Shown here: piece by piece, positions 1 to 8,425 of the stretch
Numbering within the stretch: position 1 is the first letter of the stretch
Layout of the letters: each line of letters starts with the position of its first letter
Assembly: GCF_015163655.1 (NCBI RefSeq)
Contig: NZ_JADEUF010000021.1
Coordinates: forward strand, 1-43,553
Source of the DNA: Xenorhabdus griffiniae
Lineage (GTDB): Bacteria; Pseudomonadota; Gammaproteobacteria; Enterobacterales; Enterobacteriaceae
DNA length: 43,553 nucleotides
Direction: 5' to 3'
Program-made: the position numbers and the translations under genes
The notes under the pieces: model-generated
What the model was told of the DNA's origin: nothing
Databases searched by the model: none
Seen by the model: the letters and a program-made list of their open reading frames with translations, nothing else

Positions 1-410
1 GTTAATATAACAAAATCATTTACTATAACAATTTATTTACATTAGACTTTTGATATAAAAACATCCATAGTCACCTATGCTTTTTTCAATTGAATTTTTA
101 ATTAGTTAGTCATTTCAACCAGTCACATAGATAACGATGTGACTGGTGCCTCATTTCCCCTGTACTATGGCTTCAAATCTTAATAGTTCTGAACTAAAAG
201 TTCTATGCATTACTAAAATTTTCTGTCTCGATACAGCTGATTTTGTTAAAGTGTGCCAGTCGATCTTTAGGCCATCTTGAAGGGATTTCGAGATCATTTT
301 ATGACAACTGATATTAATTACTTTTCATTACAAAGTATTTAATAGAAATTAACCATAAATGCACCATAAAAGTAAGATGTAATCCTTAATCCGTGTTTTA
401 GGAACATTTG
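1..410. other. Non-coding stretch upstream of yqjA
   Basis: No convincing coding region is seen on either strand in this AT-rich 410-bp stretch. The only clear structure is an 11-bp perfect inverted repeat at 118-147, listed separately. The part next to yqjA must hold its promoter and ribosome binding site, but I could not pick a convincing -35/-10 pair. Confidence 0.6.
118..147. terminator. Perfect 11-bp hairpin, possible terminator of a gene left of the window
   Basis: ACCAGTCACAT at 118-128 is fully complementary to ATGTGACTGGT at 137-147, with an 8-base loop. Neither side has a clean T-tract, so it is either a weak terminator for a gene beyond the left edge or a protein-binding palindrome. 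Confidence 0.35.
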
Positions 411-1079
411 ATGGAAATTGTAACAGACCTTATTTATGCACTCTGGCACCAAGATTACGAAACATTGGCTAATCCGTCGTTGGTATGGGCGATCTACATA
501 CTGCTATTTACCATCCTGTTTCTGGAAAATGGGATATTACCTGCGGCCTTCCTACCGGGCGATAGTCTGCTCATATTAGTCGGTGTTTTAATTGCAAAAG
601 AGGCCATGAGTTTTCCTATAACATTAGTCATTCTCACCACTGGCGCCAGCCTCGGCTGCTGGATCGGATATCTTCAGGGAAGGTGGCTTGGCAATACAAA
701 ATTAGTTCAGGGCTGGTTGTCACATCTTCCTGCACATTATCATCAACGCGCACATAACTTATTCCATCGTCATGGCTTATCTGCCTTACTGATAGGGCGT
801 TTTCTCGCTTTTATCAGGACATTACTGCCCACACTGGCAGGCCTTGCGGGGCTAAAAAATGGACGATTTCAAATATTCAATTGGCTTAGCGGGTTCCTGT
901 GGGTCATTATTCTAACAACATTGGGTTATGCCCTTGGGAAAAGCCCTCTGTTCCGCCAGTATGAAGAATATCTGATGAGTTTTTTGGTGCTGCTACCTGT
1001 AGGTCTATTACTCATTGGCTTAATTGGCAGCCTGACTGTTATTTGGCGCAAAAAGCGCGCTAATAAACCTCTATCATAA
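411..1079 (+). CDS. yqjA: DedA-family inner membrane protein YqjA
   Basis: A polytopic inner-membrane protein of the DedA family (222 aa). In E. coli, YqjA and its paralogue YghB support proton-motive-force-dependent processes, alkaline tolerance and cell division; members are thought to act as lipid or ion transporters. The family segments PAAFLPGDSLL (about residues 46-56) and GRFLAFIRTLLPTLAG (about 130-145, with the conserved Arg) are intact, with several hydrophobic helices. A TTG lies one codon upstream, but ATG at 411 matches the E. coli N-terminus (MELLTQ) and has AGGA at 400-403. In E. coli mzrA follows directly; here there is no mzrA, and a hairpin and a repeat come next. Confidence 0.95.
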   Translation: MEIVTDLIYALWHQDYETLANPSLVWAIYILLFTILFLENGILPAAFLPGDSLLILVGVLIAKEAMSFPITLVILTTGASLGCWIGYLQGRWLGNTKLVQGWLSHLPAHYHQRAHNLFHRHGLSALLIGRFLAFIRTLLPTLAGLAGLKNGRFQIFNWLSGFLWVIILTTLGYALGKSPLFRQYEEYLMSFLVLLPVGLLLIGLIGSLTVIWRKKRANKPLS

Positions 1080-1096
1080 CTTTTTTCTTTAGTGCC

Positions 1097-1126
1097 CCTG
1101 TGGTATCACCGCGAAAATACCACAGG
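1097..1126 (+). terminator. Probable terminator of yqjA
   Basis: CCTGTGGTAT (1097-1106) pairs perfectly with ATACCACAGG (1117-1126) over 10 bp with a 10-base loop, 18 bp after the yqjA stop. A modest T-rich stretch (CTCTTTTCGTT) follows from about 1132, so termination may be inefficient. Confidence 0.5.
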
Positions 1127-1160
1127 ATATCGCTCTTTTCGTTCCTTTAAGATTAGAATA

Positions 1161-1255
1161 AAACTTCAAGTTGCAATTTACAACACGCTATGAAACCTGA
1201 TTTCTCCCCGCTGAGCGGGGAGAAATCACACGCATCTTGAAGTTAGATTGGTATA
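1161..1255 (+). repeat. Intergenic nested-palindrome repeat, copy 1
   Basis: First of four copies of a roughly 100-bp element. The outer arms carry AACTTCAAG and CTTGAAGTT as inverted repeats. The core is a GC-rich hairpin, TTTCTCCCCGC / GCGGGGAGAAA, at about 1201-1225. The right end finishes with ATTGGTATA, shared with copy 3 and, in inverse orientation, with copy 4. The far-left TATAC end present in copies 2 and 3 is degenerate here. It has no coding capacity and looks like a non-autonomous, MITE-like element. Confidence 0.8.
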
Positions 1256-1257
1256 TA

Positions 1258-1285
1258 TTGTGATAATTTTTCATCTATTCATACT
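1258..1285 (+). promoter_or_regulatory. Candidate promoter for yqjDEK
   Basis: TTGTGA at 1258-1263 and CATACT at 1280-1285 are separated by 16 bp, about 65 bp before yqjD. The -35 lies 2 bp past the end of repeat copy 1. In E. coli this cluster is RpoS-dependent; the sequence alone does not show which sigma factor is used. Confidence 0.3.
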
Positions 1286-1349
1286 TTCATCTCTTGATAA
1301 AAACGTCTATGTTTGAAATTCATCCATCGTATATTTAAGGAGACAGGCA

Positions 1350-1655
1350 ATGCCACAAAAGAAAAGCTCTGAAGATCTACGTGCTGAATTACAATCTCTT
1401 GCGGATACGCTAGAAGAAGTCCTCAATAGCTCCGGTGATAATTCAAAAGCGGAACTGGAAAAACTACGCAGCAAGGCAGAAAGAACGCTGAAAAACGCGC
1501 GTACTACGCTCAGTGAAGCGAGTGATAGACTGGTAGGTCAAACCAAAGAAATTGCAGGTCATGCGGATAATTATGTTCGTGAAAATCCGTGGGCCGGTGT
1601 CGGTATAGGTGCAGCAATTGGCGTTGTATTGGGCGTTTTGCTTTCAAGGCGCTGA
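1350..1655 (+). CDS. yqjD: Membrane-anchored ribosome-associated protein YqjD (DUF883 family)
   Basis: A small 101-aa protein. The N-terminal two-thirds is soluble, charged and likely helical (the E. coli protein binds ribosomes through this part). The C-terminal hydrophobic segment, GVGIGAAIGVVLGVLL followed by SRR, is a tail anchor with a glycine-rich helix face. In E. coli YqjD is made in stationary phase under RpoS and tethers ribosomes to the inner membrane. AAGGAGA sits just before the ATG. The stop is followed after one base by the yqjE start, so yqjD-yqjE-yqjK form an operon. E. coli has yqjC upstream of yqjD; it is missing here. Confidence 0.93.
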   Translation: MPQKKSSEDLRAELQSLADTLEEVLNSSGDNSKAELEKLRSKAERTLKNARTTLSEASDRLVGQTKEIAGHADNYVRENPWAGVGIGAAIGVVLGVLLSRR

Positions 1656-1656
1656 T

Positions 1657-2058
1657 ATGACTCAATCCCCTCACCCAAAAGGCCCAGGAAAAGGGCTCTT
1701 TGATACTGTACGGCGAGTAGCAGCCATTGCTGTTCACATAATTGAAACTCGTATCCAACTCGTTGCTGTTGAGCTGGAAGAGGGAGCGGCAACACTGGTA
1801 CAACTGCTACTGCTGGTAGGATTGACATTACTATTCGCAGGCTTTGGCCTGATGTGCCTATTGGCACTAATATTCTGGGCCATCGATCCAGCCCACCGGA
1901 TAATAGCAATAGCTGTCACTGCCGGAATATTACTGCTCCTCGCCGTATTTAGTGCAATATGGACGATAAAAAAGGCGCGAAAGCTGACCTTTCTTAACGC
2001 AACTCGAACACAATTGCATGTTGACCGTAAAATGCTGGAGGATGATTCTCATGAATAA
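1657..2058 (+). CDS. yqjE: Inner membrane protein YqjE (phage holin superfamily III-like)
   Basis: A 133-aa protein with two strong membrane segments (about residues 47-73 and 80-105) in a pattern typical of YqjE: a cytoplasmic amphipathic start with the motif ETRIQLVAVELEE, then two helices, then a basic tail. Its function is unknown; in E. coli it is co-expressed with YqjD and YqjK under RpoS. ATG at 1657, one base after the yqjD stop, gives the family's usual N-terminus. An in-frame ATG at 1609 would overlap yqjD and adds an unrelated extension. It overlaps yqjK by 8 bp. Confidence 0.9.
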   Translation: MTQSPHPKGPGKGLFDTVRRVAAIAVHIIETRIQLVAVELEEGAATLVQLLLLVGLTLLFAGFGLMCLLALIFWAIDPAHRIIAIAVTAGILLLLAVFSAIWTIKKARKLTFLNATRTQLHVDRKMLEDDSHE

Positions 2059-2344
2059 ATCGGGGTATCGCCAACGGAGTTTGCGCAAGCAGCAGCTATT
2101 AAAAGAGATCCAGCAGCAACGACAGTTACTAGCGACTTATAGCCAAAACTGGCTTGACGTGACACAGCCCTATGATAAAGGCTGGCAAACCCTCATGGCT
2201 TTCAAGCCTTATATCGCCATTGGATCTGGCCTTGCCCTGCTTTATGGACTCCGCCATCCCAGGCAGCTTCATCGCTGGTCACGTCGTATCATCAACATCT
2301 TCGGGATTATAAAAATCGTACGAAATACACTATACAAAAATTAA
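2051..2344 (+). CDS. yqjK: YqjK-like small basic protein
   Basis: A 97-aa, Arg/Gln-rich protein starting inside the end of yqjE (8-bp overlap), as expected for translational coupling. The first 40 residues are highly basic and likely helical. A weakly hydrophobic stretch follows at about 60-75 (PYIAIGSGLALLYGL). This matches the third member of the yqjDEK cluster; no biochemical role is known. The track start at 2018 lies deep inside yqjE, so ATG at 2051 is preferred. Confidence 0.85.
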   Translation: MNKSGYRQRSLRKQQLLKEIQQQRQLLATYSQNWLDVTQPYDKGWQTLMAFKPYIAIGSGLALLYGLRHPRQLHRWSRRIINIFGIIKIVRNTLYKN

Positions 2345-2536
2345 TACCTACAAATTCCTTCAAAAAAACTGCATGAAATAGTTAATATTCCTTACTATCA
2401 ACTCATGATACCTCTCCATAGAATACCTCCCATCAGATAATGACTAACAAATCGTGCTATTCAGTCCGTTTTTTGAACAACAAAAGCTAAACAGATAGTT
2501 TATTTATCGCAACCTGCGGTATTTGTGGAGACAATC

Positions 2537-2932
2537 ATGAAAAAATTTGAAGATAGTGGCCTGTTGGTTGCCCGTATTTTAATATCCGTTCTTTTCATTA
2601 TCGCAGGGTATGGAAAACTAGGTGATGCCTATGCAGGAACGCAGCAATTTATGGAAGCCATGAAAGTGCCAGGAATTCTATTGCCACTGACCATCTTACT
2701 TGAACTGGGGGGCGGACTTGCTGTGATGTTCGGCCTGTTGACCCGCACCACGACGGTGTTTACATTTATTTTCTGTATTCTGACCGCGCTCCTGTTCCAT
2801 AGCGATTTTTCAAATGACCTGAACCTGACTATGTTCCTGAAAAACATCTCCATTAGCGCAGGCTACCTGTTACTGGCGATGATGGGGCCAGGAAGATTCA
2901 GTATTGACCATGTAATGAAAAAAAATTGGTAA
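2537..2932 (+). CDS. yqjF: DoxX-family inner membrane protein YqjF
   Basis: A 131-aa protein with four predicted membrane segments and the DoxX signatures ARILISVLFIIAGYGKL near the start and MKVPGILLPLTILLELGGG in the middle. The DoxX family is linked to quinone- or thiosulfate-related redox chemistry in some organisms, but YqjF has no established reaction. ATG at 2537 has GGAG at 2527-2530 and matches the E. coli start; the GTG at 2525 would place this ribosome binding site inside the gene. It is probably transcribed separately, because 192 bp separate it from yqjK. Confidence 0.92.
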   Translation: MKKFEDSGLLVARILISVLFIIAGYGKLGDAYAGTQQFMEAMKVPGILLPLTILLELGGGLAVMFGLLTRTTTVFTFIFCILTALLFHSDFSNDLNLTMFLKNISISAGYLLLAMMGPGRFSIDHVMKKNW

Positions 2933-2967
2933 TCAAAGAAAAACAGCTTATTTCCCGTTCTTTTTAT

Positions 2968-2997
2968 CGCCCCTTTCTGTATTCGCAACAAGGGGCG
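2968..2997. terminator. Hairpin between convergent yqjF and yhaJ
   Basis: CGCCCCTT (2968-2975) pairs with AAGGGGCG (2990-2997), with a 14-base loop, between two convergent genes. There is no long T-tract on either strand, so it is a plausible but weak bidirectional terminator. Confidence 0.4.
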
Positions 2998-3060
2998 TTA
3001 TGATATTCACTACACGCTTTTTATCTTGCAGCACGAACCTGAATTATTTTTTCTTACATG

Positions 3061-3957
3061 TTATTGCTTTGCAAATAATTTAGGGATTTCACGCAAGCAC
3101 CAGGATTTGGCTTCGCCCATACTGTCACGCCGCCATGCCATGATAATGGTGGTTTCATGGCTGTATTCCGAACCAATAACCCGTAAATGACCTTCGGCAA
3201 TATCTTGTTCCACCATAGGGTATGGCATGGTTGCCACGCCTAACCCAGCCAAAAGTGCCCGACGTTTATCTTCCAGTGAACTCACGGTCAAGCGCGGTTG
3301 TTTATCCAATAATTTAACTGTCAATACCGGACGTTCTCTTGCCGTATCAGCGACAGCTATTCCACGATATTTCACCCGTGTAGCATCAGACAAGGGTTCG
3401 GGTTCATGATGAATAGGATGATCTGCACTGGCAACATAGACATTGTTAACAGAATAAAGCACCCGCGAATTCACTTCGGCTGACGCCCTGAAATGCAGAT
3501 CAGGTGCAATCACAATATCAGCATATCCTGTTTCCAGACGTTCCCAAGCGCCTGCTAATACTTCCGTCATTAGCGAGAGTTGCGTATTCGATTTAGCCGC
3601 CAATTTATCCACAAGAGGAAACAACGATGCTATTGGGAACAACGCTTCACACACAATAGTCAGGTGGGTTTCCCAACCACGGGCAAGCGCTTCTGCATCT
3701 GCGGCCAATTTATCTGCAGCTTCAAGTAGTAACCGTCCTCGTTCCAGTAGCATCCGGCCAACATTAGTAAATTTTGTGCGGTGGCCAGAGCGATCAAACA
3801 GCACAACATCCAATTCATCTTCCAATTTCTGCATAGTGTAACTCAGCGCAGAAGGCACCCGACCCAACTCATCCGCTGCCGCAGCAAAACTTCCCCGTCG
3901 GTCTATCGCATCCATTACCCGCAGGGATTCCAAAGTAAGCGCACGTTCTTTACCCAT
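3061..3957 (-). CDS. yhaJ: LysR-family transcriptional regulator YhaJ
   Basis: A 298-aa LysR-type regulator. The N-terminal winged helix-turn-helix (about residues 6-65) carries the YhaJ sequence SFAAAADELGRVPSALSYTM, followed by a linker helix and a periplasmic-binding-protein-like effector domain. It matches E. coli YhaJ almost without gaps. E. coli YhaJ responds to aromatic compounds such as dinitrotoluene breakdown products, and it controls virulence genes in pathogenic strains. Here it lies divergent from yhaK across a 112-bp gap, the usual layout of a LysR regulator and its target, so regulation of yhaK and itself is likely. Confidence 0.93.
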   Translation of the reverse strand: MGKERALTLESLRVMDAIDRRGSFAAAADELGRVPSALSYTMQKLEDELDVVLFDRSGHRTKFTNVGRMLLERGRLLLEAADKLAADAEALARGWETHLTIVCEALFPIASLFPLVDKLAAKSNTQLSLMTEVLAGAWERLETGYADIVIAPDLHFRASAEVNSRVLYSVNNVYVASADHPIHHEPEPLSDATRVKYRGIAVADTARERPVLTVKLLDKQPRLTVSSLEDKRRALLAGLGVATMPYPMVEQDIAEGHLRVIGSEYSHETTIIMAWRRDSMGEAKSWCLREIPKLFAKQ

Positions 3958-4041
3958 ATTTTTCTCAATCAGGAATTTTGAATATAGCCACCAGATTAAC
4001 TGGCTAACATTTCAACGTCCAGATAATTAAGATCGACAGTC

Positions 4042-4051
4042 ATAGATCTAT
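4042..4051. promoter_or_regulatory. Palindrome ATAGATCTAT in the yhaJ-yhaK divergent region
   Basis: A perfect 10-bp palindrome lies about 18 bp before the yhaK start in the shared regulatory gap. It could be part of a YhaJ operator (LysR sites are dyads with a T-N11-A core), but this rests only on position and symmetry. Confidence 0.25.
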
Positions 4052-4069
4052 AGTTGAAGAGATAACAGC

Positions 4070-4771
4070 ATGATAACAATGAGAACAGCAAATCAATGCG
4101 GAAAAGCCGATTATGGCTGGTTACAGGCTCGCTATACTTTTTCATTTGGTCACTATTTTGACCCAAAATTTTTGAACTATAGGACATTGCGTGTTCTTAA
4201 TCAGGAAGTTTTGGCACCGAAAGCCGAGTTCCAACCCAAATCTTACCCACATGTTGATGTCCTGAATATTATCCTGCAAGGAGAAGCCCAATATCGAGAC
4301 AGTGAAGGCAATAGCTTCCATGCACGCCAGGGAGATTGTTTGTTATTTTCGGCACGTCAAGGGATCCGTTACAGTGAACACAATACCAGTGACACACGCC
4401 CATTGACACGGCTGCAACTCTGGCTCAATGCCTGCCCTCAGCAAGAAGCACGGCCATTACAGCATATAACTCTGCCAAACAAACCACTTACCTTACTGGC
4501 CTCTCCTACGTCAGAAAATCACAGTATGCATCTGCGCCAACAAGTATGGATAAGCTATCTCGTACTTAAACCTCATGACAGTCAAATTTTGGCTTTACGT
4601 GGCAACCATGCTTACCTGCAATCCATCAGTGGCAAAGCAATAACTCACGGCAACCAAAGCGGGGGTGTAAAGATTAATTGTGGGGATGGTGTATTTATTC
4701 AGGAAGAGCAGGAGGTGTTGTTACAAGCGGAGACGCCATTTCGCGGCCTGCTGATTGATTTAGCTGATTGA
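4070..4771 (+). CDS. yhaK: Pirin-like bicupin protein YhaK
   Basis: A 233-aa protein, the same length as E. coli YhaK, with the pirin-family opening ADYGWLQARYTFSFGHYFDP and two cupin folds. E. coli YhaK is a cytosolic bicupin sensitive to oxidation, and its gene is up-regulated by nitrite/NO stress through NsrR. Its substrate is not known. Unlike quercetinase-type pirins, YhaK homologues have an incomplete metal site. Start ATG at 4070 matches the E. coli N-terminus (MITTRTA). It is divergent from yhaJ and followed by the rnpB terminator. Confidence 0.93.
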   Translation: MITMRTANQCGKADYGWLQARYTFSFGHYFDPKFLNYRTLRVLNQEVLAPKAEFQPKSYPHVDVLNIILQGEAQYRDSEGNSFHARQGDCLLFSARQGIRYSEHNTSDTRPLTRLQLWLNACPQQEARPLQHITLPNKPLTLLASPTSENHSMHLRQQVWISYLVLKPHDSQILALRGNHAYLQSISGKAITHGNQSGGVKINCGDGVFIQEEQEVLLQAETPFRGLLIDLAD

Positions 4772-4789
4772 TAATTTCTTATTTATAAA

Positions 4790-4823
4790 GAAAAAGCCCT
4801 ATAAAGCATCTGCTCTATAGGGC
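4790..4823 (-). terminator. Rho-independent terminator of rnpB
   Basis: On the minus strand GCCCTATA and TATAGGGC (plus coordinates 4816-4823 and 4796-4803) form an 8-bp stem, followed by TTTTTC. It sits just 3' of the RNase P RNA. On the plus strand the same stem lacks a T-tract, so it serves rnpB mainly. Confidence 0.85.
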
Positions 4824-4828
4824 AAAAT

Positions 4829-5201
<373 letters not shown>

Positions 5202-5208
5202 GGCGCGG

Positions 5209-5237
5209 ATTATAAGAGGTTTAATACCCAATGTATA
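5209..5237 (-). promoter_or_regulatory. rnpB promoter
   Basis: Reading the minus strand, TATACA (5237-5232) and a perfect TATAAT (5214-5209) are separated by 17 bp, with the predicted +1 at 5201 after a 7-bp gap. The GC-rich start region (CCGCGCC) resembles stringent-type discriminators of stable-RNA promoters. Confidence 0.8.
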
Positions 5238-5243
5238 GGGTTT

Positions 5244-6134
5244 TCACGCGTCTTCTTCAATTTGTCCCAAGAGCGTGTTTTGATCGAGCGAATAACGGTA
5301 CAAGGCATTTTTCTTCACACCGTGGATCTCTGCCGCCAATGCCGCCGCCTTTTTCAATGGCAGCTCTTTTTGCAACAATGCCAGTGTCCGCAAAGCTTCC
5401 TGTGGTAAGCTATCCTCGGCGGGCTTCTGATACCCTTCCACAATCAAAACCATTTCGCCACGGCGACGAGTTTCATCTTCCTTAACCCATGCCAGAAGCT
5501 CACCTGCGGGCATTCCTTGAATCGATTCCCACGTTTTGGTTAATTCCCGAGCCAACACGATATAGCGATCGGCTCCCCACACTTTCACAATATCTTCTAA
5601 ACTGTCTAACAGACGATGTGTCGATTCGTAGAAAATCAGTGTACGCGGCTCTTGCGCTAATTCACGCAAAGTATCCTGACGTCCCTTACTTTTAGCCGGC
5701 AAGAAGCCTTCATAACAAAAACGATCTGAAGGCAAGCCGGCAGCAGACAATGCTGTAATGGCCGCACAAGGACCTGGTAGTGGAACCACATTGATACCGG
5801 CTTCACGGCAACGGCGCACCAGATGATAACCCGGATCGTTAATCAACGGCGTACCGGCATCAGATACCAATGCGATACTCGCCCCTTGTTCAAGTTTCGT
5901 AATCAATTGATCTGCTTTTTGCTGTTCATTATGATCGTGAAGTGCGAACATGCGCGCATTAATGGCAAAATGTTGAAGCAACAAGCCAGTGTGTCGCGTA
6001 TCTTCGGCAGCAATCAGATCGACATGTTTAAGAACTTCAAGAGCCCGCTGAGTAATATCCCCCAGATTTCCAATAGGGGTTGGCACAACATATAGCGTGG
6101 ATGTCGTAACCACTGCTCGATTGGTTTGATTCAT
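5244..6134 (-). CDS. rsmI: 16S rRNA (cytidine-1402-2'-O)-methyltransferase RsmI
   Basis: A 296-aa SAM-dependent methyltransferase of the tetrapyrrole (Corrin/Porphyrin) methylase fold. RsmI adds the 2'-O-methyl group on C1402 in the ribosomal P site, next to the base methylated by RsmH. The N-terminal [39 protein letters not shown] and [20 protein letters not shown] are all intact. The gene is separated from divergent lpoA by 63 bp. Its 3' end lies 6 bp upstream of the rnpB -35, so rnpB may also be reached by read-through. Confidence 0.96.
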   Translation of the reverse strand: MNQTNRAVVTTSTLYVVPTPIGNLGDITQRALEVLKHVDLIAAEDTRHTGLLLQHFAINARMFALHDHNEQQKADQLITKLEQGASIALVSDAGTPLINDPGYHLVRRCREAGINVVPLPGPCAAITALSAAGLPSDRFCYEGFLPAKSKGRQDTLRELAQEPRTLIFYESTHRLLDSLEDIVKVWGADRYIVLARELTKTWESIQGMPAGELLAWVKEDETRRRGEMVLIVEGYQKPAEDSLPQEALRTLALLQKELPLKKAAALAAEIHGVKKNALYRYSLDQNTLLGQIEEDA

Positions 6135-6197
6135 TGTTTCATCCGAATGACCGATTTAAAATTGAGCATCTATGAAAAAAACATCACTGGATACAGT

Positions 6198-7955
6198 ATG
6201 CTTCCCTCAATTTTTGTGCGTTTAAAAACTGGTTTAATTTATACAGCGTTGCTGTCAACTATCATTATTGCAGGATGTACCATGCCCGAACAGCAAGGGC
6301 AACCAACTTCTAAGCCTCAGGATAAGATCAGCGCAGAGATTAACCGCTACCAAGCTATTATTGACGCAGCACACAATCAACCATCGTTGGATGTGATCCG
6401 TGCTTACATTGCATTGGAATCTTTCGCAACAGATGAAGCTGCCCGCCAGAAAAACTTTGATGAAACCTGGCAATTACTGACGCAACTTTCCCCGCAGCAA
6501 ATGAATGAATTGGTGATTAATGCCAATGAATATACGTTGCAGGGCTGGCTTGATTTACTCAATACCTATCAGACCAATAAACAGGATCTCGATAAATTGC
6601 GTCTCGCTATTCACGATTGGCAAATCCGTTATCCAAATAACCCTGCGGCCCACAGTTTACCCACAGCTCTGCAACACATGTTGCAAGAAACTGAAAACAG
6701 CCATGCCACAATTGGGTTATTTCTGCCTTTGAGCGGCCAGGCCAAAATATTTGGTGACGCCACTCGCCAGGGTTTCCTTGATGCTCAAAAAGGCCTGCCA
6801 GAATCACCATCGCCAACAAATACCACCGATCCAAATGGTACGGTTAACGCCGAACCCTCTACCAGCCCTGAAAATACCAGTGCTGTAAATTCAGGGAATG
6901 CTGATCCCGCCACACCTGAACCCAAAATGGGGATGATTGATAGTGCACCTACCAATGATCAGACCGTAAAAATCTATGATACCAACAGCCAGCCTCTTAC
7001 TGAACTGCTGGAACAGGCTAAACAAGATGGTGTCACTCTGGTGGTTGGGCCATTACTGAAACCCAATGTGGAACAATTGGCTCAAATTGAAACGCCCCTG
7101 AATATTCTGGCGCTCAATGAACCCGATATGCCACAAGGACGGCCAAATATGTGTTATTTCTCACTCTCTCCTGAAGATGAGGCGAAAAACGCCGCCATGC
7201 ATATCTGGCAACAACAAAAGCGCAGCCCTTTGGTGTTGATACCTCGTACTAACTTAGGCACGCGAGTTGCACAAGCCTTTGCACAAGAGTGGCAAAAACT
7301 GGGAGGTCAGACGGTATTACAACAATCTTTTGGTACGCCAACAGAAATGAAGCAATCCATGAACCGTGGAATTGGCATTCGTTTGTCGGGTACGCCGGTT
7401 ATTTCCACCAATTCGGCCACAGATCCTGTCGATGCCGTTTATATCGTTGCGACAGCAAACGAACTGACAATGATCAAGCCCATGATCGATATGGCAATCA
7501 GCTCCCGTAAAAAGCCAGCACTTTATGCCAGCTCGCGTAGTAATAAAGCCGGTTCAGGCCCTGACTTCCGCCTGGAAATGGATGGCATGCAGTTTAGTGA
7601 CATCCCACTGCTGACTGGTGTAAATGTGCCATTAATGCAGCAAGCAGCCAAAAAATTCACCAATGATTATTCCCTGATGCGCCTCTATGCAATGGGCATT
7701 GATGCATGGTCACTGGCCAATCAATTTACGCAAATGCAGCAAGAAATGGGATTTCATCTGAGTGGTGCTTCGGGGGAACTCTCCGTGCTGAATAACTGCA
7801 CTATCTTACGTCAGTTACCCTGGATGCAATTCAATAATGGTCGCATAATCCTTGAAAATACCAATAGCACGGAAGGTATCGATAATGCAGGAAATACCCA
7901 TAACATAGAAAGCACCGATAGCACTGTTCAGGGAGATCATCCCGGAAGTGAATAA
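6198..7955 (+). CDS. lpoA: Penicillin-binding protein activator LpoA (shortened N-domain)
   Basis: An outer-membrane lipoprotein that reaches through the periplasm and activates PBP1A. The 585-aa product starts at ATG 6198 (MLPSIFVRLK, aligned with E. coli MVPSTFSRLK). It has a type II signal peptide with lipobox IAGC at Cys27. The C-terminal periplasmic-binding-like domain is complete (GLFLPLSGQAKIFG, VVGPLLKPNVEQL, YASSRSNKAGSGPDFRLEMD). A P/S/T/N-rich linker lies at about 198-238. Compared with E. coli LpoA (678 aa, from memory), roughly 80-90 residues of the N-terminal TPR-like domain are missing just after the lipid anchor, and about 30 low-complexity residues are added at the C-terminus. 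The ribosome binding site is weak. It is divergent from rsmI and heads lpoA-yraN-diaA-dolP. Confidence 0.93.
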   Translation: MLPSIFVRLKTGLIYTALLSTIIIAGCTMPEQQGQPTSKPQDKISAEINRYQAIIDAAHNQPSLDVIRAYIALESFATDEAARQKNFDETWQLLTQLSPQQMNELVINANEYTLQGWLDLLNTYQTNKQDLDKLRLAIHDWQIRYPNNPAAHSLPTALQHMLQETENSHATIGLFLPLSGQAKIFGDATRQGFLDAQKGLPESPSPTNTTDPNGTVNAEPSTSPENTSAVNSGNADPATPEPKMGMIDSAPTNDQTVKIYDTNSQPLTELLEQAKQDGVTLVVGPLLKPNVEQLAQIETPLNILALNEPDMPQGRPNMCYFSLSPEDEAKNAAMHIWQQQKRSPLVLIPRTNLGTRVAQAFAQEWQKLGGQTVLQQSFGTPTEMKQSMNRGIGIRLSGTPVISTNSATDPVDAVYIVATANELTMIKPMIDMAISSRKKPALYASSRSNKAGSGPDFRLEMDGMQFSDIPLLTGVNVPLMQQAAKKFTNDYSLMRLYAMGIDAWSLANQFTQMQQEMGFHLSGASGELSVLNNCTILRQLPWMQFNNGRIILENTNSTEGIDNAGNTHNIESTDSTVQGDHPGSE

Positions 7956-7990
7956 TTTTCTCTGATTAAAGGTATCGTGGTCATTTCAGG

Positions 7991-8374
7991 ATGAAAAAAC
8001 CAACAGGCAATCACTACGCGCTGGGGCGCCATTATGAACATCAAGCTAAACTGTTTTTACAAAAACAAGGGCTTGTCTTTGTTGCTGAGAATGTAAAAAT
8101 TCGCGGCGGGGAAATCGATCTGATAATGCGTGACGGGCATATCTGGGTTTTCGTTGAAGTTCGTTTCCGCCGAAATGCACAATATGGTGGTGCCATTGCT
8201 ACAATTACCCACAGTAAGCGCAGAAAGCTCTTGTATACGGCTGCTGTCTGGCTGTCCCAACGCAATGAATGTCTGGAAACAGCATCATGCCGCTTTGATG
8301 TTTGTGCAATAACAGGACAGAAATTTGAATGGCTGAAAAATGCCTTCACCCTGAATGAGAATCTATTTCAATAG
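7991..8374 (+). CDS. yraN: YraN, UPF0102 endonuclease-fold protein
   Basis: A 127-aa protein of the UPF0102 family, which has a restriction-endonuclease-like fold. The signature RGGEIDLIM...VFVEVRFR gives the D43 and E56-x-R57 arrangement of the PD-(D/E)XK-like site, with Arg in place of Lys as in other family members. The cellular role is not settled; RNA/DNA processing linked to recombination has been suggested. It lies 35 bp after lpoA in the conserved lpoA-yraN-diaA-dolP order. Confidence 0.93.
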   Translation: MKKPTGNHYALGRHYEHQAKLFLQKQGLVFVAENVKIRGGEIDLIMRDGHIWVFVEVRFRRNAQYGGAIATITHSKRRKLLYTAAVWLSQRNECLETASCRFDVCAITGQKFEWLKNAFTLNENLFQ

Positions 8375-8425
8375 ATTCTCAATTTTCTCGCTAAGTAAAT
8401 AATTCCAATATACATAGGTCATAAC

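Noticed and set aside
370-385. GTAAGATGTAA upstream of yqjA as a CpxR box
   Set aside because: The two GTAA units are 7 bp apart centre to centre, not in the GTAAA-N5-GTAAA arrangement.
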